DNA of 64,000 nucleotides from Deltaproteobacteria bacterium (GTDB taxonomy: Bacteria > Desulfobacterota_D > UBA1144 > Nemesobacterales > JAJCZQ01): positions 68,033-132,032 of the forward strand of contig JAJCZQ010000017.1 in the NCBI GenBank assembly GCA_029262335.1, read 5' to 3'. A model generated the notes under the pieces. It ran no database searches. It saw only the letters and a program-made list of their open reading frames with translations, and was not told where the DNA came from. This document shows, one piece after another, positions 30,896-40,166 of this stretch. Numbering within the stretch: the first letter of the stretch is position 1; the number at the start of each line of letters is the position of its first letter. Position numbers and translations under genes: made by a program.

Positions 30896-30924
30896 ACAGG
30901 AGGCTGCTTCAAACAGCCTCCTGT
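30896..30924 (-). repeat. Perfect 11-bp stem-loop between the lipoprotein gene and cobT
   Basis: ACAGGAGGCTG-CTTCAAA-CAGCCTCCTGT. Confidence 0.7.
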
Positions 30925-30931
30925 TAATTTT

Positions 30932-32413
30932 CTATGGTAAAATTATATTGGCATTTACTGAGCCAAGCTGAGAACTTATTCCTGTTGCATAGAAAAGATT
31001 CGGCCCTGTAAAATCAACTCCCGATACTCCTTGTCTTAAAGCTAAAAATTGAACACCTTCCGGTAAGTCAGCATTTGGATCAAACGCTGCAATACCTGCT
31101 GGGAAGGGTGTAATTGCCGGGAATGGATTTACTTCGTCATTCTCTGTATTAAATACAGCAATCTGGTCAGTATTAAATAAACTTGTAAATCCAATTCCAT
31201 TATCATCAATTGCAATACTTGCAGTAAAATTTAAAGTACTTAAATCTGTAATAATAATTGGATTATCTGTTCCTCTGATTACTTGTTTATTTGCTAAATC
31301 AACTTTAAGTAAGGCACCTACAACACCTAATCCCAGGTAGGCAAATTCATTGTCGGGAGTAGCTGTCATACTTCCTGGTAAACAGACTTCCGGATTAATA
31401 TCACTTAAAGGTATTGGGATATTATTCACAATAGTATTTGTGTTGATATTAATTACGTCTATTGAGGGTTCAAAAATAGGATCACATTCAAACGTTAGAG
31501 TTGTATTTCCGCCGTTTAAGACAAATAGTTCTTCTCCAACGAGAAGCATTGCCCCCGTGTTTACATCACTAGCCTGTATTGTAAAAGATGAATTATTTTC
31601 CAGGTCAATAACTGTTATGAAACCAAGTCCTATTGGATCTGCAAACCCCTGGAGATTATTATTTGTGATATATCCCGTATTTCCTACAACAACTACACCA
31701 GAGGGGTCTTCAAACCTGCCGGTTCCAAGATTTATCATTTCATTGCAGGGTTCAAAAGGTACATTAAGTTGCCTTGTATAAAGCGTCTCACACTCAAAAG
31801 TATCCAGGTTAACAATAGCTGCAGTCTGTCCTATATTGTTTGCAACAAGTGCCTGCGTGTCATTTATAAAATCCATATTCATTGGATTTGAATCTACCGG
31901 AAGAACAATTGTGCCAATTTCTACAGGGGGTATTTGGTTTATGTCGAATACCTGGATATTATTAGAAAAACCGTTTATTACATATGCCCTGTCATCAAGT
32001 ATTTTTAATGATGCTGGGACGCTTCCAAGTACAGCCTGGTTGGGATTAACAAGGCTTTCAAGTGTGATTACAGACAGATCTGTTGTATCTATCAGTTCTT
32101 CCTCTACAAATACTTCCACAAGAAAGGTGTCATCAGTACTTCCTTCGAACGGAGGGTCAAAACTGCCGTCCTGAAGCCCGGTTGTTGTCTGGATTTCACC
32201 GGTATCCTGGTTTGTTACTACCACTTCACTCCCGGGAGGAACTGCGCCAGCCACACCACCAACTTTGATTTCCTCTTCGTCACCCTCGAATTCGGAAACA
32301 GCAAGAATCCTGTCCGCTACTACATCTCCACCGCCTCCGGTATCTGTTTCGTCACATGCAGCTGTAAAGACTGCAATGACTGCTAATAAAACTAATAAAT
32401 GAAATTTTTTCAT
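30932..32413 (-). CDS. Beta-propeller (YncE/NHL-like) surface lipoprotein, BtuG-like by context
   Basis: Lipobox VFTAAC, repeated propeller-like strands (VFDINQIPPVEIGTIVL, AAIVNLDTFECETL, VIDLENNSSFTI); directly follows btuB. Confidence 0.75.
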   Translation of the reverse strand: MKKFHLLVLLAVIAVFTAACDETDTGGGGDVVADRILAVSEFEGDEEEIKVGGVAGAVPPGSEVVVTNQDTGEIQTTTGLQDGSFDPPFEGSTDDTFLVEVFVEEELIDTTDLSVITLESLVNPNQAVLGSVPASLKILDDRAYVINGFSNNIQVFDINQIPPVEIGTIVLPVDSNPMNMDFINDTQALVANNIGQTAAIVNLDTFECETLYTRQLNVPFEPCNEMINLGTGRFEDPSGVVVVGNTGYITNNNLQGFADPIGLGFITVIDLENNSSFTIQASDVNTGAMLLVGEELFVLNGGNTTLTFECDPIFEPSIDVININTNTIVNNIPIPLSDINPEVCLPGSMTATPDNEFAYLGLGVVGALLKVDLANKQVIRGTDNPIIITDLSTLNFTASIAIDDNGIGFTSLFNTDQIAVFNTENDEVNPFPAITPFPAGIAAFDPNADLPEGVQFLALRQGVSGVDFTGPNLFYATGISSQLGSVNANIILP

Positions 32414-32429
32414 CTGTGCCTCCTTAATT

Positions 32430-34325
32430 TTAAATATTCAGCCCCAACGTGAGAAAAATTGTTCTACCCGGGAGGGGAAAATCAAAAGCATCTCTCACGT
32501 TGAGGTTGTTAAAAATATTTTTTGATTCTAAATTTGCATAGTAATTTTTCCACGAATATTTTATCCCTGCATCAAAAGTGGTCCTCGCATCTGTGGTCCT
32601 TGAGTTGCGGAATGCTGTGAGCGGGATTTTATCCAGGTAGTGCGCTTCTGCATAAACCTTTGTGTTGTACTTCTCAAATACAGCTCTTATATCAAACTGG
32701 TTTTTTGGCCTGCCCGGAAGCTGGGCACCTGTGTCATCAAGTTCACCATCGAGGAAAGTATAAGCTCCGTAAAAGCTTAGATAATCGGTTGGACTGTAAA
32801 TAACTGTTGATTCAATTCCATTCTCAAAGACTTTGCCCACATTCCTGGGCTCTATTCTCTGGGCGCTTACAAAAACAAACAGTATCAGGTCATCCACATC
32901 ACGGAGGAAATAGTTTACTTCAAAACTTAGTTTAGGAGTTTCATAAGAAATGCCTATATCAAAATCAATAGATGTTTCGTTTTCCAGATTGGGGTTTCCG
33001 CCGATAAATCCCTGTTCAGGGAAAAAAAGTTCACTGAAAGTCGGTACGCGGAATGAACGTGCAATGTTTGTTTTTATATTAAAATTTTCATAAAAGTTGT
33101 ACTTAATGCCAAGCTTTGGTGAGAATGCAAAATCGAAGGAGTCTTCACTGCCGTTTGTAAAAACAAGGTCTATCCGGGTAAGCAGGTCAATAAATAATTT
33201 GTTGTTAAAAAGAAAAAGTTCATTTCCGATAAAATAGCTAAGTGTGTTTCTGTCGGGGTTGTTAAATTCATCATTGTTCAGGTTTTCATAATTATACTGT
33301 GCAAAAGAACGAACGCTTAGATTGTCTGTCGGATACCAGGTTACGGTAGGTTTTAAACCAATGTTGTTGAGTTTGCTTTTTGTATCAATTGGGATTCCGA
33401 CTGTTGGAGTGGGGTCTGTAAATTTGAGATAATCAAAATTGTTATAGAGAATCAGTTCGAAATCTAAATTATCATTAATAAAGCTGTTTTTTGAAAACCT
33501 AAGTGTTGTAAAGTTCCTGACATCCTTCTGGTTTGAGCTGTCACTCTGAAATTCTCCAAGTCCCGGAACGCCCTTGTCATCATAATAAAACTCATTAAGA
33601 AAATCTATGTTCCAATAATTAAGACTATAATCCAGTTTTACAAGAAAGCTTTCTGCCCTGTATTCATTGTTAATTCTTCTGAGAGTAAGCCCGTTTACTG
33701 ACCTGAATTTAAAATCACCGTCTGTCTGTGCGTGGTTAAAAGACACAAGGTATCCAAGGCCTCCCGCTTTTCCCGAAGTAGCAGCATTGATAAGAAAAGT
33801 ATTAAAAGAGCCGTATGTAGCATAAAAGCTGGTAAATGGGTTGCCAGTATCTTTTGTAATGATGTTTATCACTCCGCCTATTGCATCAGACCCAGCAATT
33901 GCAGATGAGCCGCCCCTTATCACTTCAATTCTGTCAATTATCCCGGCTGGTATAGTAGAAAGGTCTACTCCTCCCCCAAAAGAGTTGTTTATTTTTATTC
34001 CGTCGAGAAGTATTACAACCTGTTCGTTGGAGCTGCCCCTGATTGAAACGGTCTTCAACTTTCCGAACCCTCCAAAATCCCGGACTGTTGTTCCGGGGGC
34101 GAGGTTTATCAGGTCGGCAGTTGTTTCAAATTCACCTTCATAATCTTCTGTATAAATAGTTGTTGAGAACGAGGAAGGGTAGTTCACCGGTGATTTGATG
34201 GAGTAGTCCTCTACTATCACGGTGTCAAGGATATTAGAATCCTGCGCACGGAGTAATCCGGGTAAAAAAAGAACTGGTATTATTAAGATATATTTTAACA
34301 AACGTATCCCCGTTGCTTTAAGCAT
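32430..34325 (-). CDS. btuB: TonB-dependent cobalamin receptor BtuB
   Basis: Plug IRGSSNEQVVILLDGIKINNSFGGGVDLSTIPAGIIDRIEVIRGGSSAIAGSDAIGGVINIITK; barrel; upstream B12 riboswitch. Confidence 0.93.
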   Translation of the reverse strand: MLKATGIRLLKYILIIPVLFLPGLLRAQDSNILDTVIVEDYSIKSPVNYPSSFSTTIYTEDYEGEFETTADLINLAPGTTVRDFGGFGKLKTVSIRGSSNEQVVILLDGIKINNSFGGGVDLSTIPAGIIDRIEVIRGGSSAIAGSDAIGGVINIITKDTGNPFTSFYATYGSFNTFLINAATSGKAGGLGYLVSFNHAQTDGDFKFRSVNGLTLRRINNEYRAESFLVKLDYSLNYWNIDFLNEFYYDDKGVPGLGEFQSDSSNQKDVRNFTTLRFSKNSFINDNLDFELILYNNFDYLKFTDPTPTVGIPIDTKSKLNNIGLKPTVTWYPTDNLSVRSFAQYNYENLNNDEFNNPDRNTLSYFIGNELFLFNNKLFIDLLTRIDLVFTNGSEDSFDFAFSPKLGIKYNFYENFNIKTNIARSFRVPTFSELFFPEQGFIGGNPNLENETSIDFDIGISYETPKLSFEVNYFLRDVDDLILFVFVSAQRIEPRNVGKVFENGIESTVIYSPTDYLSFYGAYTFLDGELDDTGAQLPGRPKNQFDIRAVFEKYNTKVYAEAHYLDKIPLTAFRNSRTTDARTTFDAGIKYSWKNYYANLESKNIFNNLNVRDAFDFPLPGRTIFLTLGLNI

Positions 34326-34391
34326 GGGGGAGGCACAAAAAATTTAAGCATATATTTTTCTCCCCTCGAAGAAAATATAAATCTAGTTTTT

Positions 34392-34548
34392 GGGGCAGGT
34401 CTTCTGACTTATAACCAATTGTGGCCGGTGCGCCTTCCCGGTTTTCACCAGTGGCATAATGCATCGGTTTGTAAGGTTAAATACAGCAGCGGGGCTGTGC
34501 CGGACTCTAACCGGCTTCCCGTTTTAATCCTTCAGGAACCCTAAAATT
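34392..34548 (-). promoter_or_regulatory. Cobalamin riboswitch
   Basis: Minus strand: CGGGAAGCCGGTTAGAGTCCGGCACAGCCCCGCTGCTG...GCCACTGGTGAAAACCGGGAAGGCGC...AAGTCAGAAGACCTGCC, including the B12-box-type element. Confidence 0.95.
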
Positions 34549-34617
34549 AAATTAAATTATAAAAGATCGAGTAAATTAGATTATCTATCAGTTAAAAAAT
34601 ATTGTCAAGTTTCAGAC

Positions 34618-35640
34618 TTAAAACCGTGAGATAACTTTCTCTCCAAACAGCTTTATACAGCCAGCAATAGCTTCATTTGGGGCCTGCGGAAAAACCATAC
34701 GGTTACAGATGTAATTAATGCCCGTCTCTTCTTTATATTTATTAATTTCATCTACGCAGTAGTCCGGTGTGCCGATCATAAAACGGTCCTCAGCAAGATG
34801 TTCGAAAAGAGGGTCATCAATGTCTTTTACCTGCTCACCCCTGATTACTATCTTTACTCCAAGAGTGAAATAAAATTTATACATATTAATAATATATTCT
34901 GTCCCGCCTTCGATGGCTTCTTTCTGCGTATCAGCAATATAGGTTTCCCTGAGCAGTATATGTTCGATACTGTCCGGGTCATGCCCGGCTTCAGTAGCTG
35001 ATTCGTTAAACCATCCGAGAGTGTCTTTAATCATCTGTGTTGTTCTGCCGGGCCCTATTAATAGAGGTTTTCCGAGCCTTCCGGCCCTTCTAATAGCAGG
35101 TTCTTCAAATGCCCCTATATATATCGGAAGCGTCTTTTGAACAGGTTTGGGTGTTACTTCTATATTCGAAAAATTAAACCTTTTTCCTTCATATGTAAAA
35201 GGCTTGTCACCCCATGATTTTTCAATAATATCTATTGCTTCTTCGATTCTTGACGGCCTCTGGTTAATCGGGATATTAAAACCTTCAAACTCTTCCTTCC
35301 TGTAGCCTATTGCAAGTCCCAGATCAAAGCGGCCGTCTGAAATTATATCAACTGTTGCTGCATCTTCAGCCACCCTTACGGGGTTATGAAGGGTCACTAT
35401 AAATGCCCCGGTACCTATTCTGATAGTGCTAGTGGCATTGGCAAGTGCTGCTGCCATTACAAGCGGGGAGGAGCAGTAACCATCTTCCAGGAAATGATGT
35501 TCTGACAGCCATGCGGAATAAAAGCCTGTTTCTTCAGCAAGCTTAACATTGTCGATAGAGTTTTTATAAAGTTCCCTGTGTGTTACACCGGGTAAGTCTT
35601 TATGTGTCTGCATACTAAATAGTCCGGCACCAAATTTCAT
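34618..35640 (-). CDS. LLM-class flavin-dependent oxidoreductase
   Basis: ETGFYSAWLSEHHFLEDGYCSSPLVMAAALANAT luciferase-like. Start set at 35640, after GGAGG. Confidence 0.9.
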   Translation of the reverse strand: MKFGAGLFSMQTHKDLPGVTHRELYKNSIDNVKLAEETGFYSAWLSEHHFLEDGYCSSPLVMAAALANATSTIRIGTGAFIVTLHNPVRVAEDAATVDIISDGRFDLGLAIGYRKEEFEGFNIPINQRPSRIEEAIDIIEKSWGDKPFTYEGKRFNFSNIEVTPKPVQKTLPIYIGAFEEPAIRRAGRLGKPLLIGPGRTTQMIKDTLGWFNESATEAGHDPDSIEHILLRETYIADTQKEAIEGGTEYIINMYKFYFTLGVKIVIRGEQVKDIDDPLFEHLAEDRFMIGTPDYCVDEINKYKEETGINYICNRMVFPQAPNEAIAGCIKLFGEKVISRF

Positions 35641-35758
35641 TTTTCTGCCTCCAGAGATAAAATATTTCAGAATCAATTATAGCATTATTTTAATTCAGTT
35701 GAATCTGCAATTTAAATATGTTTATAATGAATACTAATATAATTCAAGAGGTGAACTA

Positions 35759-36814
35759 ATGGCTAAAGATATAAAATTCGGACTTTCAGCCCCAATGCCG
35801 GGAGCAGATGTAAATGGTTTGATAGAGTTTTCTATAAAAGCAGACAAGCTGGGTTTTGATACAATCTGGTATCCGGACCACCTTTTGTTTGTAGCCCCCG
35901 GAGCCATAGCCCCGGAAGCCTGGACAGTGGCCGCTGCTGCAGCACCTCAGACAACTAACATACAACTCGGGACTGTATCCGATCCTCACAGAATGCACCC
36001 CGCTGTATTTGCACAAAGACTGGCTACAGTAGACCAGCTTTCAAAGGGAAGGACTGTGCTTACTCTTGGTGTTGGCGAATCCATGAACCTCGATGCATTT
36101 GGGATTGAGTGGAATAAACCTCTTGGAAAACTTAAAGAATCAATCGATGTAATGAATATGCTCTGGGATACCGATGAACCAATTAACTTTGACGGGCAGT
36201 TCTACAAACTTGAAGATGCATTCCTGCAGATTAAGCCATATGAAAGAAACAGTATTCCTTTTTATATTGCAACACATACCCCAAAGGGCCTGCAGCTCAC
36301 CGGGGAAAAAGGTAACGGCTGGCTCCCAATTGATTTAAACCCCGGACTGTATAAAGAGTACCTTGGAGATATAACATCCGCGGCAGAAAATGTGAACAGA
36401 CCTCTTGATGATTTTGACCCAGCTCTATGGGTATTTACTTCCCTTGGTAAAGATGTTGATGAAGCTTATAAAACCCTTGAGCCTTTTAAATACGTGCTTG
36501 TTATGCAGGACCAGCTCCTAAAAGCCGGATACGATGTGGATATTCCAGAGGAGTATCACGGAATTAATTATTTTAATATTGTTCCTACTGACGAAGAGAA
36601 ACGTGCCAAGTTTAGAGAACTAGGCCAGCTTTTCCCGCGCGAAGCAATCCTGGATTTTACAATTACCGGAGCTAAAAAAGACTGCATAGAAAAAATTGAG
36701 AAATATATAGATGCGGGTGTTAGGAACTTTGTACTGTTTTACAGATTCAGTCCGGACCCTGACCTTGCACTTGAAACTTATGCAAAAGAGATTATTCCTT
36801 ATTTTAAGGGTTAA
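35759..36814 (+). CDS. LLM-class flavin/F420-type oxidoreductase
   Basis: ADKLGFDTIWYPDHLLF, GVGESMNLDAFGI. Confidence 0.9.
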   Translation: MAKDIKFGLSAPMPGADVNGLIEFSIKADKLGFDTIWYPDHLLFVAPGAIAPEAWTVAAAAAPQTTNIQLGTVSDPHRMHPAVFAQRLATVDQLSKGRTVLTLGVGESMNLDAFGIEWNKPLGKLKESIDVMNMLWDTDEPINFDGQFYKLEDAFLQIKPYERNSIPFYIATHTPKGLQLTGEKGNGWLPIDLNPGLYKEYLGDITSAAENVNRPLDDFDPALWVFTSLGKDVDEAYKTLEPFKYVLVMQDQLLKAGYDVDIPEEYHGINYFNIVPTDEEKRAKFRELGQLFPREAILDFTITGAKKDCIEKIEKYIDAGVRNFVLFYRFSPDPDLALETYAKEIIPYFKG

Positions 36815-38400
36815 TTTGTTTCGATAAATTCGACCCTGTTAAAATAGATCAGATTTAGAGGGTCTGGTTCTAGCCCTTTAATAAAAGGCTTTATCATGTT
36901 TTGCTGTACCTGGTTTACGTATGGGACAATAGCTACATCAGTCTCCGTAAGTATGGTCTGTGCTTTGTTGTAAAGATCTACTCTTTTTTCCGTATCCTGT
37001 TCTTCAGCTGCAGTTTCGACAAGCCTGTCGTATTCGGGATTGCACCAGTTTGTATGGTTATTACCGCTTGCACACTCAAAGAGGTTCATAAAATTGTGAG
37101 GGTCAGGAAAATCAGCTCCCCAACTGCCCCTTGATATCTCGGGAGGATTTGTCTGACGTGTTTTTAAATAGACTTTCCACTCCTGGTTATCAAGTTCAAC
37201 TTCAACGCCAAGATGTTTTTTCCACATACTTTGAAGGGCTTCGGCTATAATCCTGTTGTTTCCGACATCCGGATACAGAAATGAAGCATCAGGAAAGTTT
37301 TTGCCCCCGGGAAATCCTGCTTCTGCAAGCAGCTTCCTGCCATTTTCGGGATCAAATTTTATTCCAATATCAGGATTATGGGCAAGCATATTTTTAGGTA
37401 TCCATGAAGTAGCCGGAAATCCTGCACCCTGGATCAGACCGACTATACTGTCACGTTCTATTGCGCTGGCAAATGCCTTTCTTACCAGGGGATTATCAAA
37501 AGGCGGTTTCTTAATATTAAATGCTACGTAGCTTCCCCTGTAGGCTTCTCTTGTAATAAATTCTCCGGTGTCGACCAGTCTAGGCACTTCCAGGACAGGG
37601 ATACTTTTACTATCAAGAAAATCTAGTTCCCCGCTTTCGTAAAGTGCCAGAGCAGAGCTCGGATTTTCGTTCATTATCATCTTTACTTTTTTTACGTTCT
37701 TTGGTTTCTGGCCCCAGTATTTTTCATTTTCCTCAAGGATCATAAAATCATGGTGTTTCCATTTGGTGAGTTTGTAAGGGCCAATCGTCACAATGTTTTC
37801 CGGATCAGTCCAGCTCTGGCCGTGTTTTTTTATGATGTCTTCCCGCTGTGGGAATGTGGACATAAATGATACAACACTTGGAAAATATGTAGCCGGACGT
37901 TTTAATTTCACCTGGAGCGTATTATCATCAATAGCTTTTACCCCAACTTTTGAAAAATCCGTGATCTTCCCCGCGTTGTATTCTTCGGCATTTTCAAGAT
38001 CGAACAAAAAATATGCATAGTCCCCGGCGGTTGCGGGGTTTAATATTCTGTTCCAGGAATATACAAAGTCCTGTGCCCGAAGGGGAACACCGTCCGACCA
38101 TACAACTCCTTCCCTGATTTTAAATACGAATGTTTTACCGTCTTCGCTTATAGTCCAGCTTTCGGCAAGGGCAGGTTCCGGTTTGTGTTCATGGCTGAAT
38201 TTCGTAAGTCCGTCCATTATGTTGTTAAGAATAGTGTAGGAAGTGCTGTCCGTAGCCAAAGAACCGTCAAGAGAAGGCGGCTCTGTACCTATGTTTATAT
38301 TTAGAGTGTCTTTTTCAGAAATGTTTACCACAGTGGGATTATTGTTGCATGAAAAGAACAGGATTAGTGTTGAAAATAGAAAGAAATAATAGTTTTTCAT
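36811..38400 (-). CDS. Peptide ABC transporter substrate-binding protein (OppA-like)
   Basis: LNINIGTEPPSLDGSLATDSTSYTILNNIMDGLTKF...WTISEDGKTFVFKIREGVVWSDG. Confidence 0.93.
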   Translation of the reverse strand: MKNYYFFLFSTLILFFSCNNNPTVVNISEKDTLNINIGTEPPSLDGSLATDSTSYTILNNIMDGLTKFSHEHKPEPALAESWTISEDGKTFVFKIREGVVWSDGVPLRAQDFVYSWNRILNPATAGDYAYFLFDLENAEEYNAGKITDFSKVGVKAIDDNTLQVKLKRPATYFPSVVSFMSTFPQREDIIKKHGQSWTDPENIVTIGPYKLTKWKHHDFMILEENEKYWGQKPKNVKKVKMIMNENPSSALALYESGELDFLDSKSIPVLEVPRLVDTGEFITREAYRGSYVAFNIKKPPFDNPLVRKAFASAIERDSIVGLIQGAGFPATSWIPKNMLAHNPDIGIKFDPENGRKLLAEAGFPGGKNFPDASFLYPDVGNNRIIAEALQSMWKKHLGVEVELDNQEWKVYLKTRQTNPPEISRGSWGADFPDPHNFMNLFECASGNNHTNWCNPEYDRLVETAAEEQDTEKRVDLYNKAQTILTETDVAIVPYVNQVQQNMIKPFIKGLEPDPLNLIYFNRVEFIETN

Positions 38401-38471
38401 AATGCCGATTTATCATAAAGGAAAAAATGATATTGTCCAACTGTTTTAGTAATGGTTATTTTATTTTAACA

Positions 38472-39674
38472 ATGCCTACGATTAAAGATATTAAAAAAGC
38501 TTCAGGAAGACTTAATAATGTGATACATGAAACCCCGCTGGTTTATTCCTATGCCATGCAGGAATTGATTGGTGCAAATGTGTATTTCAAGCTTGAGAAT
38601 CTGCAAAGGACGGGCTCGTTTAAGATAAGGGGTGCATATAATAAGCTCTATCAGATTAAGAATAAAAATAATTCCGTGATAACAGCCTCAGCAGGGAATC
38701 ATGCACAGGGAGTGGCACTGTCATCAAGGCTGCTTGATATTAAGGCAAAAGTAATAATGCCCGAAGCAACTCCCATAAATAAGATGCTGTCTGTAAAACA
38801 TTACGGCGGTGAGGTATTGCTTCACGGGGCTAATTTTGATGAATCATTAGAGTATGCACTGGAAGAATCTGAACGTGAAGGATCTACCTTTATTCATGCA
38901 TTTGATGACGAAGATGTAATTGCCGGGCAGGGTACAATCGGCCTTGAGATACACAAAGACCTGAAAAAAGTTGATGCGGTATTTGTTCCGATAGGAGGGG
39001 GCGGATTAATCTCGGGGATTGCGGTAGCATTAAAAGAAACAAATCCAAAAATAAAAATATTTGGTATTCAGACTGAGAATATTCCCTCAATGGTTGAAGC
39101 AATCAAGAAGAAGAAACCCGTTGAGGTCCCTTCAAAATCAACACTTGCGGATGGTATTGCAGTCAAAAAGGCAGGAGATATCACTTTAGGCCTGGTAAAT
39201 AAATATGTTGACGATGTCTTTACCGTAAATGAAGACGAGATTGAAGATTCGCTATTGATACTGGCAAGTAAAAAAAGGCTTGTTGTTGAGGGTTGCGGTG
39301 GTGTGGGCCTTGCGGGCCTTATGAAAAGGCGTAAGAAATTTAAAAATAAAAATGTCGTGGTCCTTATCAGCGGCGGTAACATAGATATTAATATTTTATC
39401 AAAAATTATAGAGAGGGGACTGAATAAACAGGGTCGGCTTATGAGAATGGACCTGGAGCTTCCTGATATCCCCGGGGCACTTGGAGTGCTTTCCACTTTG
39501 ATTGGTGACCTTAAAGGAAATATTATTCACATACTGCATGACAGGATGACTGAGGGACTTGCTCTTAACAGGGCAATTGTGGAAATAACCCTTGAAACAA
39601 GAAATAAGGAACATCAGAAAGAAATTGCGGGTGTCTTAAAAAGAAACGGTTACAAAATAATTAAAACTGACTGA
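38472..39674 (+). CDS. Threonine ammonia-lyase with C-terminal ACT domain
   Basis: ETPLVYS, LENLQRTGSFKIRGAYNK, TASAGNHAQGVA, PIGGGGLISG. Start moved to 38472. Confidence 0.93.
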   Translation: MPTIKDIKKASGRLNNVIHETPLVYSYAMQELIGANVYFKLENLQRTGSFKIRGAYNKLYQIKNKNNSVITASAGNHAQGVALSSRLLDIKAKVIMPEATPINKMLSVKHYGGEVLLHGANFDESLEYALEESEREGSTFIHAFDDEDVIAGQGTIGLEIHKDLKKVDAVFVPIGGGGLISGIAVALKETNPKIKIFGIQTENIPSMVEAIKKKKPVEVPSKSTLADGIAVKKAGDITLGLVNKYVDDVFTVNEDEIEDSLLILASKKRLVVEGCGGVGLAGLMKRRKKFKNKNVVVLISGGNIDINILSKIIERGLNKQGRLMRMDLELPDIPGALGVLSTLIGDLKGNIIHILHDRMTEGLALNRAIVEITLETRNKEHQKEIAGVLKRNGYKIIKTD

Positions 39675-40166
39675 TTACTCTTCAGTAAGAACTACAAGAA
39701 GGGTTTTTGCTTCTACTGCATCACCTTCGCTTACTTTGATGGTTTTAATCGTTCCGGCCTGAAGCGCTTTTAATTCACTTTCCATTTTCATAGCTTCAAC
39801 TACAACTACAGATTCACCTTCTTCGACAGTGTCTCCTTCGCTCTTCAGCAGCTTAACTACACGGCTTGGCATTGGGGAAATTATTTCAAGGCCACTTCCC
39901 ATAGCACCCGATTTTGAAAGTTCCCTGTCGGAGATAGCTTCAAGCTCGTAAAGGTTGCCGGCATGAAATACCTGTATCTGTTTGCCCTGCTTAAAGGTAC
40001 CTATAGTAAAAGATTTATCGTTAATAATTATAGAATAGAGGTTGTCATCCAGCTTTGTGTATTCAACGGGATATTCTTCTCCGCTTATTTCGACAACAAC
40101 TCCGGAGTCATCCTCTTCAATATTTACTTTGTATATTTGGTTGTCTAGTTTAAAACTGTATGTCAT
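39675..40166 (-). CDS. Biotin carboxyl carrier subunit of an acyl-CoA carboxylase
   Basis: VVVEAMKMESEL. Confidence 0.92.
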   Translation of the reverse strand: MTYSFKLDNQIYKVNIEEDDSGVVVEISGEEYPVEYTKLDDNLYSIIINDKSFTIGTFKQGKQIQVFHAGNLYELEAISDRELSKSGAMGSGLEIISPMPSRVVKLLKSEGDTVEEGESVVVVEAMKMESELKALQAGTIKTIKVSEGDAVEAKTLLVVLTEE

